A DNA stretch of 64,000 bases from Rapidithrix thailandica. GTDB lineage: Bacteria; Bacteroidota; Bacteroidia; Cytophagales; Flammeovirgaceae. The notes below the pieces were generated by a model, which searched no databases, was not told the origin of the DNA, and saw nothing but the letters and a program-made list of their open reading frames with translations. The position numbers and the translations under genes were made by a program. The DNA is taken from assembly GCF_039710355.1 (NCBI RefSeq), contig NZ_JBDKWZ010000015.1, forward strand, positions 1-64,000, read 5' to 3'. Below, one piece after another: positions 55,001 through 64,000 of this stretch. How positions within the stretch are numbered: the stretch's first letter is position 1; the number at the start of each line of letters is the position of its first letter.

Positions 55001-55786
55001 CCAGGAGCGCATGGAACAACTCAGGTCATTGACAAACGGTACACCACTGTAGATGGGTACTACTTCTGGATTGTTTTGTGCGGGTGTCCAGGCGCCGGAA
55101 GTAAAGGCTCCATCGGACTTTTTCAGCCCCCAGTGAAAGCGCCAATTGGGCACCAAATCCGGAGCGCCATCGGCTGTCAGTCTACGAACTGCGGCCCAGG
55201 TGTTATCATTCGGGTCCCCTTCGGCAAATACTACTTTCCCATTGCCTCCTACGTCCCAGGGTTGGCGCTCGCGATGATCACCACTGGCTTCTACATTAAA
55301 GGCCCAATCCAACTGCGTAGGCACTCCGTTGACAAAATTGTTATTCAATTTTGCCAGGTAATACCCCCCTTGCCTCTTTCCCGAAATGTATAAATCTCCG
55401 GTAGTGGACCCTGTTGGGTTGGTAGTTTTCAGGTGGGTAATATCTATAACGGCCCCGGCCCGGAAGTAAACCACTTGCAGGATTTGTTGTACGTCTTCCG
55501 TCAAATGGAGGATAAATGCGGTAAACCGTTGAGAGGTAGGTACTCCGGTATTATCGATATCCAAAGGGTTAATTACGGTTTTCTTTACATTGGAAGGCAA
55601 CCAATTCAGGTCCCTGGCGTGTCCTCCTACCAGGAAGCTGCCATCGGAAAGTTGAATGACAGCGTTAAAACTCTCATCCCTACTGTTACCTGCGTATGTT
55701 ACCAGGTTACTTTGCCCATAGCTTGGTAAAAAAGAAAGGAAAAGTAAGATATATAAGAGAGATGATTTTCGTAATTGCTTTGACAT
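52046..55786 (-). CDS. Large exported PKD-domain protein without a sorting domain
   Basis: A 1246-residue exported protein with a signal peptide (about 1-25, LLYILLFLSFLPSYGQS). Residues about 25-640 form a beta-rich region, possibly a propeller, with phrases such as GDLYISGKRQGGYYLAKL and GNVYVISRSRAFAS that resemble SBBP-type repeats. Residues about 640-1246 hold about seven PKD-like domains (W-x-F/FG cores such as WQWDFGQDA, WQWSFGEGA, YEWDFGDGST), several with the GPHxVxY variant. The stop directly follows the last PKD strand, so neither a type A nor a type B sorting domain is present. It pairs with the downstream PorP/SprF gene. Role: surface or envelope scaffold, by inference. Confidence 0.88.
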   Translation of the reverse strand: MSKQLRKSSLLYILLFLSFLPSYGQSNLVTYAGNSRDESFNAVIQLSDGSFLVGGHARDLNWLPSNVKKTVINPLDIDNTGVPTSQRFTAFILHLTEDVQQILQVVYFRAGAVIDITHLKTTNPTGSTTGDLYISGKRQGGYYLAKLNNNFVNGVPTQLDWAFNVEASGDHRERQPWDVGGNGKVVFAEGDPNDNTWAAVRRLTADGAPDLVPNWRFHWGLKKSDGAFTSGAWTPAQNNPEVVPIYSGVPFVNDLSCSMRSWSATDYNQVLPDGNGGTKQGTWPMDYFFNSPCNIQNPETTMNLGGYTNYRLGDRTTHRIGGIVVDKRNNHIYIGSSINSITRTGRPDFEPIVIAFTDQGTLKWWSRLYTENNNQSPPFQHIDALGIDYSQEGPSSSLIVIARQQGKSTTDLWAGNQVNTNGMNPGFSFHNEFTGSNTNVEISWLGKLRLNNGDLLYSAYMGGYEGSGTLGAPYTDPNLDGWPDHNSGNANLSSARSQIDIHTDAVGNVYVISRSRAFASTANAYQKQDKPSAGPSSNGPNVRVYTPDLTTLVYSSILTGVWNPSNGAGGNNTDLYSLYPVHNGVITVGKHFGKNGSSFGQNIPTTNIPPWGRDTPQSEEAILAYLSFSEVEAIFTVDPLGGICLPDTAVFTDSSFNAQTWQWDFGQDAVPPTASTKGPHQVQWTSPGEKTISLIVTDGGSLSDTSTMRYVVSAVPPANIAVVPTGVLSPAPVSASLRPNGNSAPNPNYLYEWQIQDLVDGVVTYNTPINDHTFKVAGEYFVQLAVTNGACTNYDTMTIVVEDGAGDIDPNFTVNPDPPCINSPVIFEQVNEENATSWQWSFGEGASPATSNVRGPHEVYYSTPGPKVAMLVVGNGVFERTFIYSFFVSAETDASFSISGDGSQVPASFTFTPTNQDPAAQYEWNFGHPSTDEEENKSNTSTEMIGEHEYPYGGLYIISLTVTPPNGCSNTYYDSILIEVDDLEKEADFTIAPANHTCVLNSVTLTDMSRGFQGESPRWFLGKDAEPDTAQGFTVDSVYWTTPGKKVITQIVGSGDPQNTKVYSMLYEVFPYPNAAFVHSYEEGSCDNLPAKVRFTPQFAAGNFYEWDFGDGSTDASQRSSSPVHEYTTPGVYTVTLTVTNNGCKSVMSQNIPIGSNCDQAVTAGIIVNPARNDCASQRYIYQSATVNSNYTYEWNFGPGADPPTASGPGPHQVSYGDTDSDDPREVTLTVTDEQGNSDTITLQVP

Positions 55787-56012
55787 TTAGCCTAGTATTT
55801 ATTAATTGCGAAACTGTCCAAAATTCGTTGATTATAAGCAATATTTGCAATATATTATGAAAATAAAGATCTTATTAAGTAAAAATTTCTAACAAGTAAA
55901 TTAATTTGTTAAATCAAAAAGAACAACTTCTTAACTATTATTATGGACAAATCGGTTCAGTTTTGGGTTGTAATGTTTAGATTAAATTTTATAAAATATA
56001 TTCCTTTTATTC

Positions 56013-59000
56013 ATGCGCGCACGACTACCTTACTATCCTGTTTTCCTATTTCTGGTATGGTCATGCCTTACTTCAGTCACATGGGCGCAGGAAGCCAGCT
56101 TTACCCCTTCCGATAAGCCGAACAGCAAAGGTTGCGGCTTTAATGTGTTTGTGTTTACCAATACTTCCGATGCCGGAGCGACCCGGTTTGAATGGACCTT
56201 GGGCAACGGCAATACGGCTACCACTACCGGCTTGGGCGAAACGGTAGAAGCTCTGTACTCTTCAGGTTCCTACACGGTCACATTGAAGGCAATTTATCCC
56301 GGAGGCGTGGAAAAGACAGCAAGCCAACAGGTGACAGTAGCCGAAAAACCACTGATCCAAGAGATAATTGCTCAACCGGAAAGTGGCTGTGCCCCTTTGT
56401 CCGTAAAGTTTGATGCCGACATTGTGGCGGACGCCAATATCATAGATTATACTTGGGATTTCGGAGACAAAGCCAGCGCTAAAGAACCTTCGCCTACCCA
56501 TGAGTATACGGCTGAAGGAACCTATACCGTCACGCTCCGCATTGTGGATGAAAACCGTTGTATTACACAACAGACTACGGAAGTGACCGTAGGGAAGGAG
56601 TTGGCGATAAGTTTTGTGACGGAAGGGGCAACTTTTGCCTGTGTACCACCTCTCAGCGTAAAATTTACGGCCGAAGGAACTGAAACCGGCAAATCGTATA
56701 CGTATCGATGGAATTTTGGGGACGGTTCACCGGAATTGCTGACACAGGATGCCGAAACAACGCATGAATATACACAAAATGGGATTTTTTCTGTAACGCT
56801 CACCGTGTTAGATCCGGAATTAGGCTGTGAAGCAACCTATTCCGTAGAGAATCAAGTTGCAATTCAGCCTTTGGTAGCCGATTTTGAAGTAACCAATATC
56901 AGCAACGGTTGTACTCCGACCGAAGTGACTTTTGAAAATACTTCCACCTTGATCAATGATACACAAATTGTGACTTGGAACTATGGGGATGGGGAATCCG
57001 AAACGGGTCCAGCCACGGAACTGCGAAACCCTTCACATGTATATACTTCCAGCGGAGTTTATTCGGTGACACTGACCATTGATGACCCGGTAAATGGCTG
57101 TACCGATGAAGTAACCCGTACGGATATTGTGGAAATATTGGAGGGACCTGTAGCGGCCTTTACCGCGGATAATACCGGAGCTTGTGCCGGTCCTATCAAT
57201 GTGAATTTTACCAACCAGTCGACCAATGCGGTGGAATGGTATTGGGATTTTGGAAATGGGCAGACTTTTGACGGGCAAAATCCGGGTTCCATTACCTTTA
57301 ATGAAGGATCTTATACCGTCACGTTGATTGTTGTGGGGGCCAATGGCTGTGCGGATACATTGCAACAAACAAATTTTATCACGGTCAAGGAGCCTGTAGC
57401 AGATTTTACGGCTTTCGATGTGGGAGGCTGTGCTCCTGACTTTTTCCTGAACCTGGTGGATAGTTCTTCTTCTCCGGTGGGTATAGCTTCTTACGATTGG
57501 AAAGTGATTAACAGCCGGACGGGAGTGGAAGTTGCCACAAGCACCGCAAAAGATCCTACGCTACAGGTTTCGGATACGGGGACTTATCATGTGGAATTGA
57601 CGATTACGACACCCGATGGGTGTACTTCTACAGAGATTAAGGAAAATTATGTGAAAGTAGGGGTGCGTCCTAATTCTCTGGACTTTACTGTTTCGGTAAG
57701 GGAAATATGTAACGGGACTTTGGTGGACTTTGATGAAGGGGCTTCCGTGTTGAACCCGGACAACCCTTATGATGTGGACTTTTATTGGAATTACATCAGT
57801 GGTGATGAGCGGATGGACCAGAATGGCTTTTATGAGTATACCAATATGGATCCTGGCCCTTACAAAGTGACCTTGTTTTATGAGTCCAACGGATGCAAAG
57901 ATACCTTGGCCATCGATTCGGCTGTGTTTGTCAAATTGCCCAAAGCCCAAGCTTCGAATTATCGCTTTCCTTGTGTGGGAGATTCAATCTATTTTGTGGA
58001 TGAATCGTATGGGGCTGACAGCCTGGTATGGACATTTGAATTTGTAGAAGATCCCAGTTTGAACTTTACGACTGAAGAAAAAAATCCTGCCGTCTTTATT
58101 CCTCCCGGTCAAACGGTTAACTGGACCTTTCAGGTATGGAATTATTGTGATCCTTCCGATCCTTATACCAATTGCGATGGAAAATCCGAAGGGGAAATCG
58201 GTTGTGATGATATTACTAACGGCACCGTGACGATGCCTTTTAACAGTGCTCCTGTGTTTGACGGGAATGTATTTGCTCAACCGCAATCCGGCATTCCGGC
58301 TTGTGCTCCGGCCGAATTTGATTTTCGCACTTCGATCTCTTTGCCGGGAACTTCCATTACCCGTTTCGATTGGGATTTTGGTAATAACATGACCGGACAA
58401 GGCAGTGACATTAGCCAAGTGGTGTATAAGGAGCCGGGAACGTATTCGGTCAAACTGAGCATTACCACTGCGGACGGCTGTCAGTACGATACTACTTTTG
58501 TAGACATGATTGAGGTGTTCGGTCCCGTGGTGAAGTTTGATTATTGCCGTGCAGGGACTTGTGTGGGTGACTCGGTGTTATTCCAAGATCAGTCTACCTC
58601 CATCGTTCCGATTCAAACCCGTATTTGGGATTTTGGCGATGGTAATACCCTGGAAATAAATGATCCGAGTGAGACCACAATTTATTATCAATACCCACAG
58701 GCCAAAGACCCCAACAAGCAAGATGAACACTATTGGGTTACCTTGACAGTGATTGATGAAATGGGTTGTGTAGGGGTGGATAGTGCTAAAGTACGTCCTA
58801 CCCAGCCCAAAGCAGTCATCGATAGTGTGAACCGGGTGCCGGTTTGCGGTGGGGACGAAATTACCTTTGTGGCTTCCATGGATTCGACTTTAGGGTTGAA
58901 GCCTTTTACCTTTCAATGGGAATTTAGTACGGGCAATTCCGGAGGAGGAGAACGGGTGACGGAAACCTTTCCGGCCGGAGAACATTGGGCCCAATTAATT

Positions 59001-62000
59001 ATGTTCGACCAAAACTTTTGTCCGGATACAACCGAAGTGAATTTTACCGTAGTAACCGATTCTTTGGTTGCGGATTTTCCGGAAGATAAAATAGTAGGAG
59101 CCTGTCCTCCTTTGCAAGCCAACTTTACCGATCAGAGCTTTATCCTGGATAAACTTCCGGATAACGAAATTGTCTTCTGGCGGTGGGAATTTGGCGATGG
59201 CGATTTTATTGAAGGAAATCAAAATCCCGAAAAATTCTATTATGCTCCGGGAACTTATGATGTGACGTTAATTGTAGGGGATGCCTTGGGCTGTTTTGAT
59301 ACTTTAACCCGGGAGGATTTGGTAATGGTAGGTGGTCCGGATGCGGAAGTGGACTTAGGGCAAACCGATACCATTGGTTACGTAAGTCATACCATCGATC
59401 TTAGTGTGGACGTGGCTACCGGAAGTGATTTTACCTACATTTGGGATTTTGGCGATGGAACCACAGAGAATACCACTGATTTAGATATTACACATACATA
59501 CACGACCCCGGGGACTTTTAAAGTCACCTTGGGAATTATTGACAATGCTTCGGGTTGTCAAGTATTTAATTTATTTGAACAAAGAATCATTGTATTGCCT
59601 TGCCCGGAGTCGGAACTGACGGATATTACCCAGTGCCGGACGGATGGGCAGATCGTATTAAAACCTTTTGACGAAACATTCGAACCGGACGTAGGGGAAT
59701 TGTCTCTAATCTGGACCAAAGAGGGGGCAGTGGTAGCGACAGGAGTAGATAGCCTGGTGATTGATCCACCACCGGTAGGTTCTCCGGAGTTGGGTCAAGC
59801 CATTGCCTATAAAATTGCCATCGAGATCAAAGAAACCAATCCGGACGGTACCGAAGTAATTTCCTGCGTAGGAGAAGCTACTTCGATCGTGACCATCACG
59901 GATAATCCCAGTGCTGAATTTGATATTTCTCCGGCTTGTGTAGGAGATCCTGTCGTTTTTACGGCCATTAATCAAAATGCACAGTACCTGTACTTTTGGG
60001 ATTTGGATGGAGATGAAGTTTATGATGAGAAAATTAATGAAACAAGCCCTGAGTTTATTTATAACCAGGCTTCGGTTTTCGAAGTGGGCTTGGTTTTGAG
60101 TAGTGGAGCTTGTGCGGATACGGTGCGCAAAAGTGTAATGGTATACGAACCTCCGGTGGCAGATTTTGAGGTGCCGGAGGTATGCCAGGGAGAGGCCGTG
60201 GTGTTTGATGCCCGGCCTTCTACCGTAGACCCGGGACGGGCCACTACCTATCAGTGGGAGTTTGAGGAAGGTGCCGGTTTTACCGCGCCTTCAGGAAATA
60301 AAGAAAGCAGTCCGCCTTATGTATATGGCACCGCAGGTACTTACAAAGTCACTCTGAAAGTCAATTATGATATTGGTTGTTCGAATCAAATTACGAAGGA
60401 GATTTTGGTTGAGCCTGCACCAATACCTGATTTTGATTTTACGCAAGTTTGTGTGGGAACAGCAACGGCCTTTACCAACCTGACCCTGGGCACAGGCTTA
60501 AATTACGAATGGGATTTTGGAGATAATTCGGATGTGGATATTACCGCAAACCCTACACATGTATATGATTTTCCGGGTGAGTACAAAGTGAAATTAACGG
60601 CGACCACCCAAGGTGGTTGTGAAGAAACCATAGAAAAAACAGTGCATGTGTTCAGTGCTCCTCAACCGGATTTTATTCTACCGGAGCCTATCTGTGTGGG
60701 ACAGGAAGTTACCTTGGAAGGAGTGGACAATAGTGGCAATATCATTGATCAATGGGAGTGGAGTTTTAGTGATGGATCCACCTCTAATTCTCAGGTCACC
60801 CCAAAAACATTTTCTGCTGAGGGCACTTTCACTATTACTTTGAAACTCATTAGTGACAATCAATGCGAAGCTTCCGTACAGAAAGAAATAACCGTACATC
60901 CAGTGCCGGATGTTGCCTTTACTGCCACTGAAGCTTGTGACGGACAGACGGTCAATTTTGCTATTAGTCAAAACAATGGAGCGGCAATCTCTGCCTATGC
61001 CTGGGACTTTGACACTTCGGATGGGATTCAGGTGGATGCAACCACCATGAATCCCAGTCATGCGTATGCCGGACCGGGGGCGTATGAAGTGCAGTTGACA
61101 GTAACAAGTGAGGAAGGTTGTGAGAGTACGGTTACCCAAACGGTGAATGTGACTTCCGCTTCCACTCCTCCTGCGGTAACCCTGAACGGACCTGTGCTGG
61201 TTTGTGTAGATACGGAGGTAGAATATACGGCAGATCCTGGATTTGATAGTTATCTATGGACCTTTAGTGACGGAACAACAATTACCACCACTGAAGAGAA
61301 AGTAACCCATACCTTTGCCATTGGCATGGATGGAAATAACCAGTTTACTGTGAATTTGTTGGCGGAAGCCAATGGCTGTTCTGCCTCGGATGAACTGACG
61401 GTAGAGGCAGTAAAGGCAAATGCTTTTTTTGAAGTAACCCAAGCATGTAGCGGAAGCGAAGTGAAATTTACGGCAAAACCGGAAATAGAGCCCGGTTTAC
61501 CGGTAGCATCGTATGAGTGGATAATCAGTGGAAATGGAATCAACGAGAGTGGAAGTGGTAAAGATTTTATGGTTCTGATAAATAATCCGGGAAGTTATGA
61601 AGTGACCTTGAGAGTGAAAGTTGACGGGGCCGAGTGCATTGCGGAACGCTCTCGCTTTGTGACCATTCATCCCAGCCCGGAAGCAGAAATTGCAGTTACT
61701 TCTGCTTGTGAAGAGAAAGTCCTTTTAGAAGCCAAAGGGATTACAGGCACGGTAACCCGCTACGATTGGATCTTCCCGAATGAAACCATTACCAAAAACA
61801 ACCCATTTGTAGAATGGACTCCGGACAGTCCGGGCGTAAAAGACGTAAAATTGATCGTGTATTCGGACGAAGGCTGTACTTATGAGACAAGTAAGCAAAT
61901 TACCATTGCTCCTAAGCCACAAGCCACCATTGAAATAACCAATGCCTGTGCCGGAAAAGAAACAATCTTTCAGTTGAATTTGGATAACAATACAGCCAAC

Positions 62001-63494
62001 CTTACCAAAGTTACCTGGGTTTTTGATGAAACGGCTGAGCCAATTGTGGTTACCGCTAATTTTGGTGACCCGGTAAGGCGGGTCTTTGAGCGGTTAGGTT
62101 TTCATGAAGTCGTTGTGACTTTGGAAGGAGAGGAGGGTTGCTCGGTTACTTACACGAAAAAGGATGTTGAAGTGTACGCTACCCCTGAAGTGGAATTTAC
62201 TTTTACGGAATTATGTGACGGCAATATCCGGTTTACCGATAATTCTGTCTTAAACGGTACGAGTGTGGAGGAAAGTGCTTACCAATGGGATTTTGATAAC
62301 GATGGCAATACGGATGCTACCGGGAAAGAAGTTGAGGTATCCCGTGATACTTACTTCCCTGAAAACGGAGAGTCTTACCCTGTCATCTTAACACTTTTAA
62401 CCACTGAGGGTTGTACGGCTACGGCTTCCCGGGAGGTTGAAATTGAAGTAACTAAGTTTGTGGAAGGAGACAAGGACAGGGTGGTTTGTGCTGGAGAAAA
62501 CATTACAATTATCGCCAAAGGGGGGGATCTATACCATTTAAGATTAAAAGGAGATAATAATCCGAATCCGATTGCTAGTAACCCCGATGGATCGTTCACT
62601 TTTAACCCCGAAGATTTTAGTTTGAAAAAAACTCAAACTTATATAGTGGAAATCGTGGAAGTTATTGGGGGTGAAAAGTGTATTCTTAGTGAAGAAGTGA
62701 ATGTGACGGTAATCAAATTTCAGCTTGCCGCTGAACTGGAAGATCAGGAGGTATGTGGTGGAGAGCCCATTACCTTTGATGCGGCCATCGCCGATCCCGG
62801 TGCTTATGACCGAGTAATTTATGAATGGTCCGATGAAACAACGGTAGTCCAAAGAAGCACAGCTTCCACATTGACAGTTACCGAAAGTGGAGAGTATTCT
62901 GTGGTAATTTCTGCAGAGAAGCTAGGGCTTACTTGTCAATCTGAAGAACTAACGGTATCGGCACTTTTTTACACGGTACCATCATCGACTTTACCGGATA
63001 CGGTCATTCGCCATTGTTTTGAAACACAAGAGGTATTGACCCTGAATGCGGCTGTGGAAGGTGGTGGAAACTATGCTTATAAATGGGAGCATTCGAATGA
63101 GACTACGCCTTCAGTAGACATAAGGGATGGTGGAGAGTACATCGTCACCATTACGGATTTAGGTAATGCTTTGCAATGCGTAAGGACAGATACGGTAGTG
63201 GTGGAAGCGGTTTGTCCGGTCCGGGTCTTTATGCCGGATGCCTTTACCCCTAACGGAGACGGGCTGAATGATACCTTTACGGCAAAGGGCGCTTTTTTCA
63301 GAAATTACCGCTTGACGATCTTTAACCGTTGGGGAGAAGTTATCTATCGCACCAATAAGCCGGAAGAGGGCTGGGACGGTACCTACCTGGGTGAACTCAT
63401 GCCATCGGGCGTATTTCCGTATATGCTGGAATTCATCGCGGAATGGGATGGGGAAAAGCATACCCAGTACGGGCATGTGACACTGGTGCGGTAA
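56013..63494 (+). CDS. Giant PKD-repeat surface protein with gliding-motility-associated (T9SS type B) C-terminal domain
   Basis: A 2493-residue exported protein. The signal peptide ends at about TWAQE (residue 26). I count roughly 23 PKD-type repeats with W-x-F-G-D-like cores (for example YTWDFGDKAS, YRWNFGDGSP, RIWDFGDGNT, YEWDFGDNSD), most starting with a Cys-containing strand after ADF/VxF. The last about 90 residues (from about 2404: FMPDAFTPNGDGLNDTF, FNRWGEVIY, GWDGTY, GHVTLVR) are the gliding-motility-associated C-terminal domain, a type B T9SS signal. It should be exported across the outer membrane as an adhesin-like fibre. It is transcribed divergently from the PKD/SprF pair. Confidence 0.95.
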   Translation: MRARLPYYPVFLFLVWSCLTSVTWAQEASFTPSDKPNSKGCGFNVFVFTNTSDAGATRFEWTLGNGNTATTTGLGETVEALYSSGSYTVTLKAIYPGGVEKTASQQVTVAEKPLIQEIIAQPESGCAPLSVKFDADIVADANIIDYTWDFGDKASAKEPSPTHEYTAEGTYTVTLRIVDENRCITQQTTEVTVGKELAISFVTEGATFACVPPLSVKFTAEGTETGKSYTYRWNFGDGSPELLTQDAETTHEYTQNGIFSVTLTVLDPELGCEATYSVENQVAIQPLVADFEVTNISNGCTPTEVTFENTSTLINDTQIVTWNYGDGESETGPATELRNPSHVYTSSGVYSVTLTIDDPVNGCTDEVTRTDIVEILEGPVAAFTADNTGACAGPINVNFTNQSTNAVEWYWDFGNGQTFDGQNPGSITFNEGSYTVTLIVVGANGCADTLQQTNFITVKEPVADFTAFDVGGCAPDFFLNLVDSSSSPVGIASYDWKVINSRTGVEVATSTAKDPTLQVSDTGTYHVELTITTPDGCTSTEIKENYVKVGVRPNSLDFTVSVREICNGTLVDFDEGASVLNPDNPYDVDFYWNYISGDERMDQNGFYEYTNMDPGPYKVTLFYESNGCKDTLAIDSAVFVKLPKAQASNYRFPCVGDSIYFVDESYGADSLVWTFEFVEDPSLNFTTEEKNPAVFIPPGQTVNWTFQVWNYCDPSDPYTNCDGKSEGEIGCDDITNGTVTMPFNSAPVFDGNVFAQPQSGIPACAPAEFDFRTSISLPGTSITRFDWDFGNNMTGQGSDISQVVYKEPGTYSVKLSITTADGCQYDTTFVDMIEVFGPVVKFDYCRAGTCVGDSVLFQDQSTSIVPIQTRIWDFGDGNTLEINDPSETTIYYQYPQAKDPNKQDEHYWVTLTVIDEMGCVGVDSAKVRPTQPKAVIDSVNRVPVCGGDEITFVASMDSTLGLKPFTFQWEFSTGNSGGGERVTETFPAGEHWAQLIMFDQNFCPDTTEVNFTVVTDSLVADFPEDKIVGACPPLQANFTDQSFILDKLPDNEIVFWRWEFGDGDFIEGNQNPEKFYYAPGTYDVTLIVGDALGCFDTLTREDLVMVGGPDAEVDLGQTDTIGYVSHTIDLSVDVATGSDFTYIWDFGDGTTENTTDLDITHTYTTPGTFKVTLGIIDNASGCQVFNLFEQRIIVLPCPESELTDITQCRTDGQIVLKPFDETFEPDVGELSLIWTKEGAVVATGVDSLVIDPPPVGSPELGQAIAYKIAIEIKETNPDGTEVISCVGEATSIVTITDNPSAEFDISPACVGDPVVFTAINQNAQYLYFWDLDGDEVYDEKINETSPEFIYNQASVFEVGLVLSSGACADTVRKSVMVYEPPVADFEVPEVCQGEAVVFDARPSTVDPGRATTYQWEFEEGAGFTAPSGNKESSPPYVYGTAGTYKVTLKVNYDIGCSNQITKEILVEPAPIPDFDFTQVCVGTATAFTNLTLGTGLNYEWDFGDNSDVDITANPTHVYDFPGEYKVKLTATTQGGCEETIEKTVHVFSAPQPDFILPEPICVGQEVTLEGVDNSGNIIDQWEWSFSDGSTSNSQVTPKTFSAEGTFTITLKLISDNQCEASVQKEITVHPVPDVAFTATEACDGQTVNFAISQNNGAAISAYAWDFDTSDGIQVDATTMNPSHAYAGPGAYEVQLTVTSEEGCESTVTQTVNVTSASTPPAVTLNGPVLVCVDTEVEYTADPGFDSYLWTFSDGTTITTTEEKVTHTFAIGMDGNNQFTVNLLAEANGCSASDELTVEAVKANAFFEVTQACSGSEVKFTAKPEIEPGLPVASYEWIISGNGINESGSGKDFMVLINNPGSYEVTLRVKVDGAECIAERSRFVTIHPSPEAEIAVTSACEEKVLLEAKGITGTVTRYDWIFPNETITKNNPFVEWTPDSPGVKDVKLIVYSDEGCTYETSKQITIAPKPQATIEITNACAGKETIFQLNLDNNTANLTKVTWVFDETAEPIVVTANFGDPVRRVFERLGFHEVVVTLEGEEGCSVTYTKKDVEVYATPEVEFTFTELCDGNIRFTDNSVLNGTSVEESAYQWDFDNDGNTDATGKEVEVSRDTYFPENGESYPVILTLLTTEGCTATASREVEIEVTKFVEGDKDRVVCAGENITIIAKGGDLYHLRLKGDNNPNPIASNPDGSFTFNPEDFSLKKTQTYIVEIVEVIGGEKCILSEEVNVTVIKFQLAAELEDQEVCGGEPITFDAAIADPGAYDRVIYEWSDETTVVQRSTASTLTVTESGEYSVVISAEKLGLTCQSEELTVSALFYTVPSSTLPDTVIRHCFETQEVLTLNAAVEGGGNYAYKWEHSNETTPSVDIRDGGEYIVTITDLGNALQCVRTDTVVVEAVCPVRVFMPDAFTPNGDGLNDTFTAKGAFFRNYRLTIFNRWGEVIYRTNKPEEGWDGTYLGELMPSGVFPYMLEFIAEWDGEKHTQYGHVTLVR

Positions 63495-63518
63495 TCGAAG
63501 AAACCGTTGTGTACAAAA

Positions 63519-63550
63519 AAACCTTCCGGGTGCTAAAGCCCGGAAGGTTT
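63519..63550. terminator. CCTTCCGGG-type bidirectional terminator
   Basis: AAACCTTCCGGG (63519-63530) pairs with CCCGGAAGGTTT (63539-63550). A run of A before the first arm gives T7 on the minus strand, which would terminate gyrB; it also closes the giant PKD gene on the plus strand. Confidence 0.85.
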
Positions 63551-63572
63551 CTCATATATAATGAAGGATTAC

Positions 63573-64000
63573 CTAAACGTCCAAGTTGGCGTATTTGGCA
63601 TTCTTCTCAATAAATTCCCTTCTTGGCGCCACTTCATCACCCATCAGCATAGAGAACAAGTGGTCTGCTACTGCCGCCGATTCTATGTCCACACGTTTCA
63701 AGGTACGGGTTTCGGGGTTCATGGTAGTGGCCCACAGTTGTTCGGGATCCATCTCACCAAGACCTTTGTAACGCTGAATATTTACATTGGCTTCTTTTTC
63801 GCCCGCCAGTTCTTTCACGGCAATATCCCGCTCGTCATCGTTCCAGCAATAGCGTTCTTGTTTTCCTTTTTTCACTAAGTACAAAGGAGGTTGCGCAATG
63901 TATAAGTAACCGTTTTCGATCAAGTCTTTCATATACCGGAAGAAGAACGTCAAGATCAAGGTCCGGATGTGGCTTCCGTCCACATCGGCATCCGTCATGA
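63573..64000 (-). CDS. gyrB: DNA gyrase subunit B (C-terminal fragment)
   Basis: 142 residues of the C-terminal part; the 5' end lies beyond position 64000. The fragment opens with the Toprim metal motif MTDADVDGSHIRTL and continues LTFFFRYMKDLIENGYLYIAQPPLYLVKKGK. The GyrB tail signatures are IQRYKGLGEMDPEQLWATTMNPETRTL and LFSMLMGDEVAPRREFIEKNAKYANLDV. The last two phrases favour GyrB over ParE. It introduces negative supercoils with GyrA. It is convergent with the giant PKD gene, sharing a hairpin terminator. Confidence 0.95.
   Translation of the reverse strand, partial: MTDADVDGSHIRTLILTFFFRYMKDLIENGYLYIAQPPLYLVKKGKQERYCWNDDERDIAVKELAGEKEANVNIQRYKGLGEMDPEQLWATTMNPETRTLKRVDIESAAVADHLFSMLMGDEVAPRREFIEKNAKYANLDV

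Noticed and set aside
54710..55393. 227-codon plus-strand frame inside the 1246-residue PKD gene
   Set aside because: It is antisense to a gene with clear domains and its translation has no recognisable motif; long antisense frames are common opposite PKD-rich sequence.
60678..61139. 153-codon minus-strand frame inside the giant PKD gene
   Set aside because: It overlaps conserved PKD repeats on the other strand and shows no protein-like features.
56013..63494. PKD array as a possible tandem DNA repeat
   Set aside because: The repeats are similar at the protein-fold level but clearly diverged in DNA, so it is not a recent tandem expansion.

Overview
The window is chromosomal DNA of a member of the Bacteroidota, most likely a Cytophagales-type bacterium. 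The basis is a hybrid two-component regulator with an AraC output domain, type IX secretion (T9SS) sorting domains of type A and type B, a PorP/SprF protein, a DUF4924 protein and several TAnnTTTG (-7) promoter motifs. I do not name a genus: no rRNA is present and no search could be run. Coding density is high. I see no CRISPR array, prophage or complete insertion sequence.

Layout. (1) 1-8187, minus strand: the upstream part of an exopolysaccharide/capsule locus. GDP-fucose synthesis (gmd, fcl) comes first, then a WbpP/TviC-type UDP-HexNAc 4-epimerase, a TviB/WbpA-type UDP-HexNAc 6-dehydrogenase, a Wza-like export lipoprotein, a Wzc-like tyrosine autokinase, and the start of a UDP-GlcNAc 4,6-dehydratase-like gene that leaves the window. 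The four genes below about 5.9 kb are visibly AT-rich compared with gmd/fcl. (2) 8392-29241: mostly housekeeping and metabolic genes: DUF4924, sodium:solute symporter, a membrane-anchored winged-helix protein, M28 peptidase, argS, a fuconolactonase-like amidohydrolase, psuG, a Na/Pi symporter, a DnaE with an N-terminal proofreading domain, a TlpA-like lipoprotein, a GHL10 hydrolase, aroB and a DAHP synthase/chorismate mutase fusion. (3) 29820-37274: a hybrid two-component sensor next to a large secreted beta-helix (pectate-lyase-like) protein with two DNRLRE modules and a type A sorting domain, which looks like a small polysaccharide-degradation unit. (4) 38141-38394: two identical tRNA-Asp genes. 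(5) 38588-50818: BrkB-like membrane protein, alpha/beta hydrolase, Gfo/Idh/MocA oxidoreductase plus sugar isomerase, DsrE protein, gamma-glutamyltransferase, mannonate dehydratase, histidine kinase, Nfu Fe-S protein and a TauE/SafE permease. (6) 50833-63494: a surface-protein locus. A PorP/SprF gene lies behind a 1246-residue PKD protein, and a 2493-residue PKD-repeat protein with a gliding-motility-associated (type B) C-terminal domain is transcribed divergently. (7) 63573-64000: the C-terminal part of gyrB.

The most interesting non-coding signals are: a 22-bp perfect palindrome ending 3 nt before the hybrid-sensor start codon; a ~160-bp dispersed repeat with two copies; a family of CCTTCCGGG hairpins in intergenic regions; a 109-nt element with 15-bp perfect inverted ends; phased 11-bp-spaced repeats before the Na/Pi symporter; and a leader with an inverted repeat and a 22-codon frame before the DAHP synthase gene. 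No clearly new multi-gene defence or mobile system was found. The T9SS/PKD locus is the best candidate for unusual biology.
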